Shown here piece by piece: positions 62,542 to 64,000 of a DNA stretch of 64,000 nucleotides; position 1 is the stretch's first letter; every line of letters starts with the position of its first letter. A program made the translations under genes and the position numbers. A model generated the notes under the pieces. The model was not told the origin of the DNA. It did not search any database and worked only from the letters and a program-made list of their open reading frames with translations. The stretch spans positions 53,116 through 117,115 of the forward strand of contig NZ_WMLB01000003.1 of the NCBI RefSeq assembly GCF_009709675.1, written 5' to 3'. The DNA is from Agromyces bracchium. GTDB taxonomy: Bacteria; Actinomycetota; Actinomycetes; Actinomycetales; Microbacteriaceae.

Positions 62542-62856
62542 GGTGACGGTGCCTTCCGATGGTTCCGATGGATCTGCCGGGACACCGTCGTCCCAGTTCA
62601 TTACAACGCATGGAATCGGCGAGTATTCCGAGTGTGCCGTCCCTCGAGATCAGATGGCCGAGTGGGCGAATTCGACGCCCGACCTCGCGTTCATCGTGTC
62701 CTGTGCGCAGTGGACCGCGCCTGTGGGGATGATGTGAGGTCTTGGCCCGACATGTTTCGTAATGCGGGTTCGTTGTTGCTTGGTTGGGTGCGTGGCGCGC
62801 GCATACGTTTGCTTCGCACTGTCCGGTGAGGGGCGATCGGGTCGGGTGGAGGGGCT
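62542..62856. other. 315-bp gap without a recognised gene
   Basis: Between the nitroreductase and the RHS-like gene. Its base composition drops and T-rich stretches appear (GTTCGTTGTTGCTTGG) toward the right, marking the start of the foreign-looking segment. No convincing ORF, tRNA or hairpin was found. It should hold the promoters of both flanking genes. Confidence 0.6.
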
Positions 62857-63937
62857 GTGCGGCGGAGTTGGCGCAATGGCGTTCGTGTTCTTGTCTCAAT
62901 GATGGTCGTGGGCGTGCTGACCGGGACGGTGGTGCAGCCGGCGTACGCAGAAGAGTCCTCCGACCCGGTGGCGGCGCCGTCGGTTGAGGAACTCGTCGGG
63001 TTGCCGCCGGCGCAGTCGGAGGAGTCGGCTGAGGCTGCGGTGGCGGCGATCACGCCCGAGCCGGAGTTGGCGGAGGGAGATTTCGAGCCGGACGTGTTGA
63101 CGGGTGCCGCGGTCGAGGAGCCCGCGACGGTGGAGCCGCCGGCCGAGGTTGAGGCGCCGAAGCCGGGGGATGCGGGCTTCCCGGGCGAGTCGCAGGTGGT
63201 GTCGCGGTCGGAGTTCAGCACCACGTATGACATGGGTGGTGGGGAGCGGTTCACGCAGGTCTCGGTGGCGCCGGCGAATGTGCGGGTGGGTGGGAAGTGG
63301 TTGCCGATCCAGACGGCGGTGGCGGGGACGGGGTTCTGGTCGTTTCTCGGGTTCGGTGGCGGTGAGGTGTCCCAGCACCCGTTGGCGCCGGTGTTCGCCG
63401 AGACCGCGTCCGACGCGGGCGTGTTCTCGGTTGACGCGGGCGGGCAGCGGGTCTCGTTCACGCTCGAGGACGCGGGCGGGTCGAAACTGGTGCGGGACCT
63501 GAACCCGTTCGGTGGGGAGGATAACCGGGTGGAGTACTCGGACGTGTTCCCGGGCACGGACCTGGTGTACGAGGTCGAACGGGCCGAGATCAAGGAGCTC
63601 CTGCGGCTGCGGGAGGCTCCGGGCGCGGATGGGCGCACGTCGTGGGCGTGGACGGTCGATGCCGGCGATTTGGTGCCGGTGGTCACGGAGCTTGGTGCGG
63701 TGGGGTTCCGGGACGAGGCCGGGGTGCCGCAGATGGTGGTGCCCGCCCCGCAGATGTGGGACTCCGCGAGCGTGGACGGGGAGTCGGCGAACGCGACCCG
63801 CAGCGTGGACTTGGACGTCGAACCGGCCGGCGGTGGGTGGCGGTTGGTGTTGTCGGCGTCGCGGGTGTGGTTGAACTCGGCGGACCGGGTGTATCCGGTG
63901 ATGGTGGACCCGACCACGTGGGTCGGGTACTCCGAGA
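62857..63937 (+). pseudogene. Secreted RHS-like (polymorphic toxin type) protein, 5' part, interrupted by an IS
   Basis: The frame opens at a GTG with GGTGGAGGGG just upstream. Residues 1-31 are a clear signal peptide (basic MRRSWRNGVRV, hydrophobic core, cleavage after QPAYA). An acidic Pro/Ala/Val-rich region follows (about 32-110), then beta-rich sequence with EDNRVEYSDVFPGTDLVYEVERAEIKELLRL and RVYPVMVDPTTWVG, segments typical of the N-terminal part of large secreted RHS/YD-repeat proteins. Near 63937 the similarity ends in what looks like an insertion-sequence terminus, so the gene is probably disrupted. Codon use (many GTG, TTG, GGG) differs from the neighbours, indicating transfer. Confidence 0.75.
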
Positions 63938-64000
63938 GAGGGTGTCAGATCGTTTGTGTAAGGGGTGTCGGCTTCGTTCGAAGGGACGACACTGATGACC
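63938..64000 (+). mobile_element. Left end of an IS256-like insertion sequence
   Basis: After the RHS codons the sequence changes to GAGGGTGTCAGATCGTTTGT and continues with GTAAGG. A GGTGTCAGAT...TTTGTGTAA terminus is typical of IS256-family (Mutator) elements of actinobacteria. About 45 bases later AAGGGACGACACTG precedes an ATG ACC at 63995, in the right place for the transposase start. Only two codons of the transposase are in the window, and neither the other end nor the target duplication can be seen. The exact boundary is uncertain by a few bases. Confidence 0.6.

Noticed and set aside
61880..62737. 285-codon plus-strand frame
   Set aside because: It is antisense to the nitroreductase gene, begins in the repeat cluster and has no protein motif.
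62691..63917. 408-codon minus-strand frame
   Set aside because: It is antisense to the RHS-like gene, whose signal peptide and RHS motifs show that the plus strand is coding.

Overview
The window is very GC-rich bacterial DNA, densely packed on both strands, with GTG/TTG starts, ATGA/GTGA overlaps and third codon positions that are almost always G or C. A dnaK-grpE-dnaJ-hspR operon with HAIR-type operators, ClpS followed by a DUF2017 gene, a bacterial RIO-type kinase and a SrsABC-like type III polyketide operon place it in the Actinomycetota. The abundant octamer GGCATCCG/CGGATGCC and the GGTCTCGATACG...CTACTCGACCACC dispersed repeat suggest Microbacteriaceae (Agromyces or a relative). The genus is an inference. 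I saw no rRNA, tRNA or CRISPR array.

Layout. 1-2.8 kb: edge fragment of a CbiX-like chelatase, a substrate-binding/VWA surface protein and a small membrane protein. 2.9-8.9 kb: a PotABCD-type ABC importer with a divergent GntR regulator and a translationally coupled Cache protein. 8.9-12 kb: a deaminase, a methyltransferase and two divergent winged-helix regulators around a dense TGACAT operator array. 12.2-18.3 kb: secreted ExeM/NucH-type nuclease, UMF1 transporter, YceI protein, and a RIO kinase with an upstream 19-codon ORF. 18.4-25.2 kb: lipoprotein, a permease/TIGR03943/propeller operon, rlmN and a secreted M1 peptidase. 25.3-29.6 kb: heat-shock operon. 29.7-35.3 kb: ClC channel and an arsenic locus with three ArsC modules (one fused to an ArsR), a flavoprotein and a second ArsR, but no arsenite pump. 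35.3-45.9 kb: secreted protein, large membrane patatin, RsmC-like methyltransferase, cyclase/ATPase/TPR regulator, clpS-DUF2017 and two small membrane proteins. 46-50.6 kb: cassette of SHOCT, DUF6325, membrane and GAP proteins, then an alkylsulfatase. 50.6-55.4 kb: AI-2E transporter, a type III PKS/methyltransferase/FAD-monooxygenase operon and a deazaflavin oxidoreductase. 55.5-61.9 kb: an N-domain-less ClpB under its own HAIR box, MFS exporter, carboxylesterase and alcohol dehydrogenase. 61.9-64 kb: nitroreductase and a secreted RHS-like protein with foreign codon use that appears to be cut by an IS256-like element running off the right edge.

The strongest leads are: (1) the ArsR-ArsC fusion, whose ArsR half has no cysteine and whose start codon and -10 box lie inside its own operator; (2) a recurrent TANNNT-N6/7-(A/G)TG arrangement at about a dozen genes that predicts leaderless mRNAs; (3) the triple-palindrome operator between two His/Gly-rich regulators; (4) two tiny ORFs with strong ribosome sites, one ahead of the RIO kinase gene and one overlapping the PKS start; (5) the interrupted RHS-like gene at the right edge.
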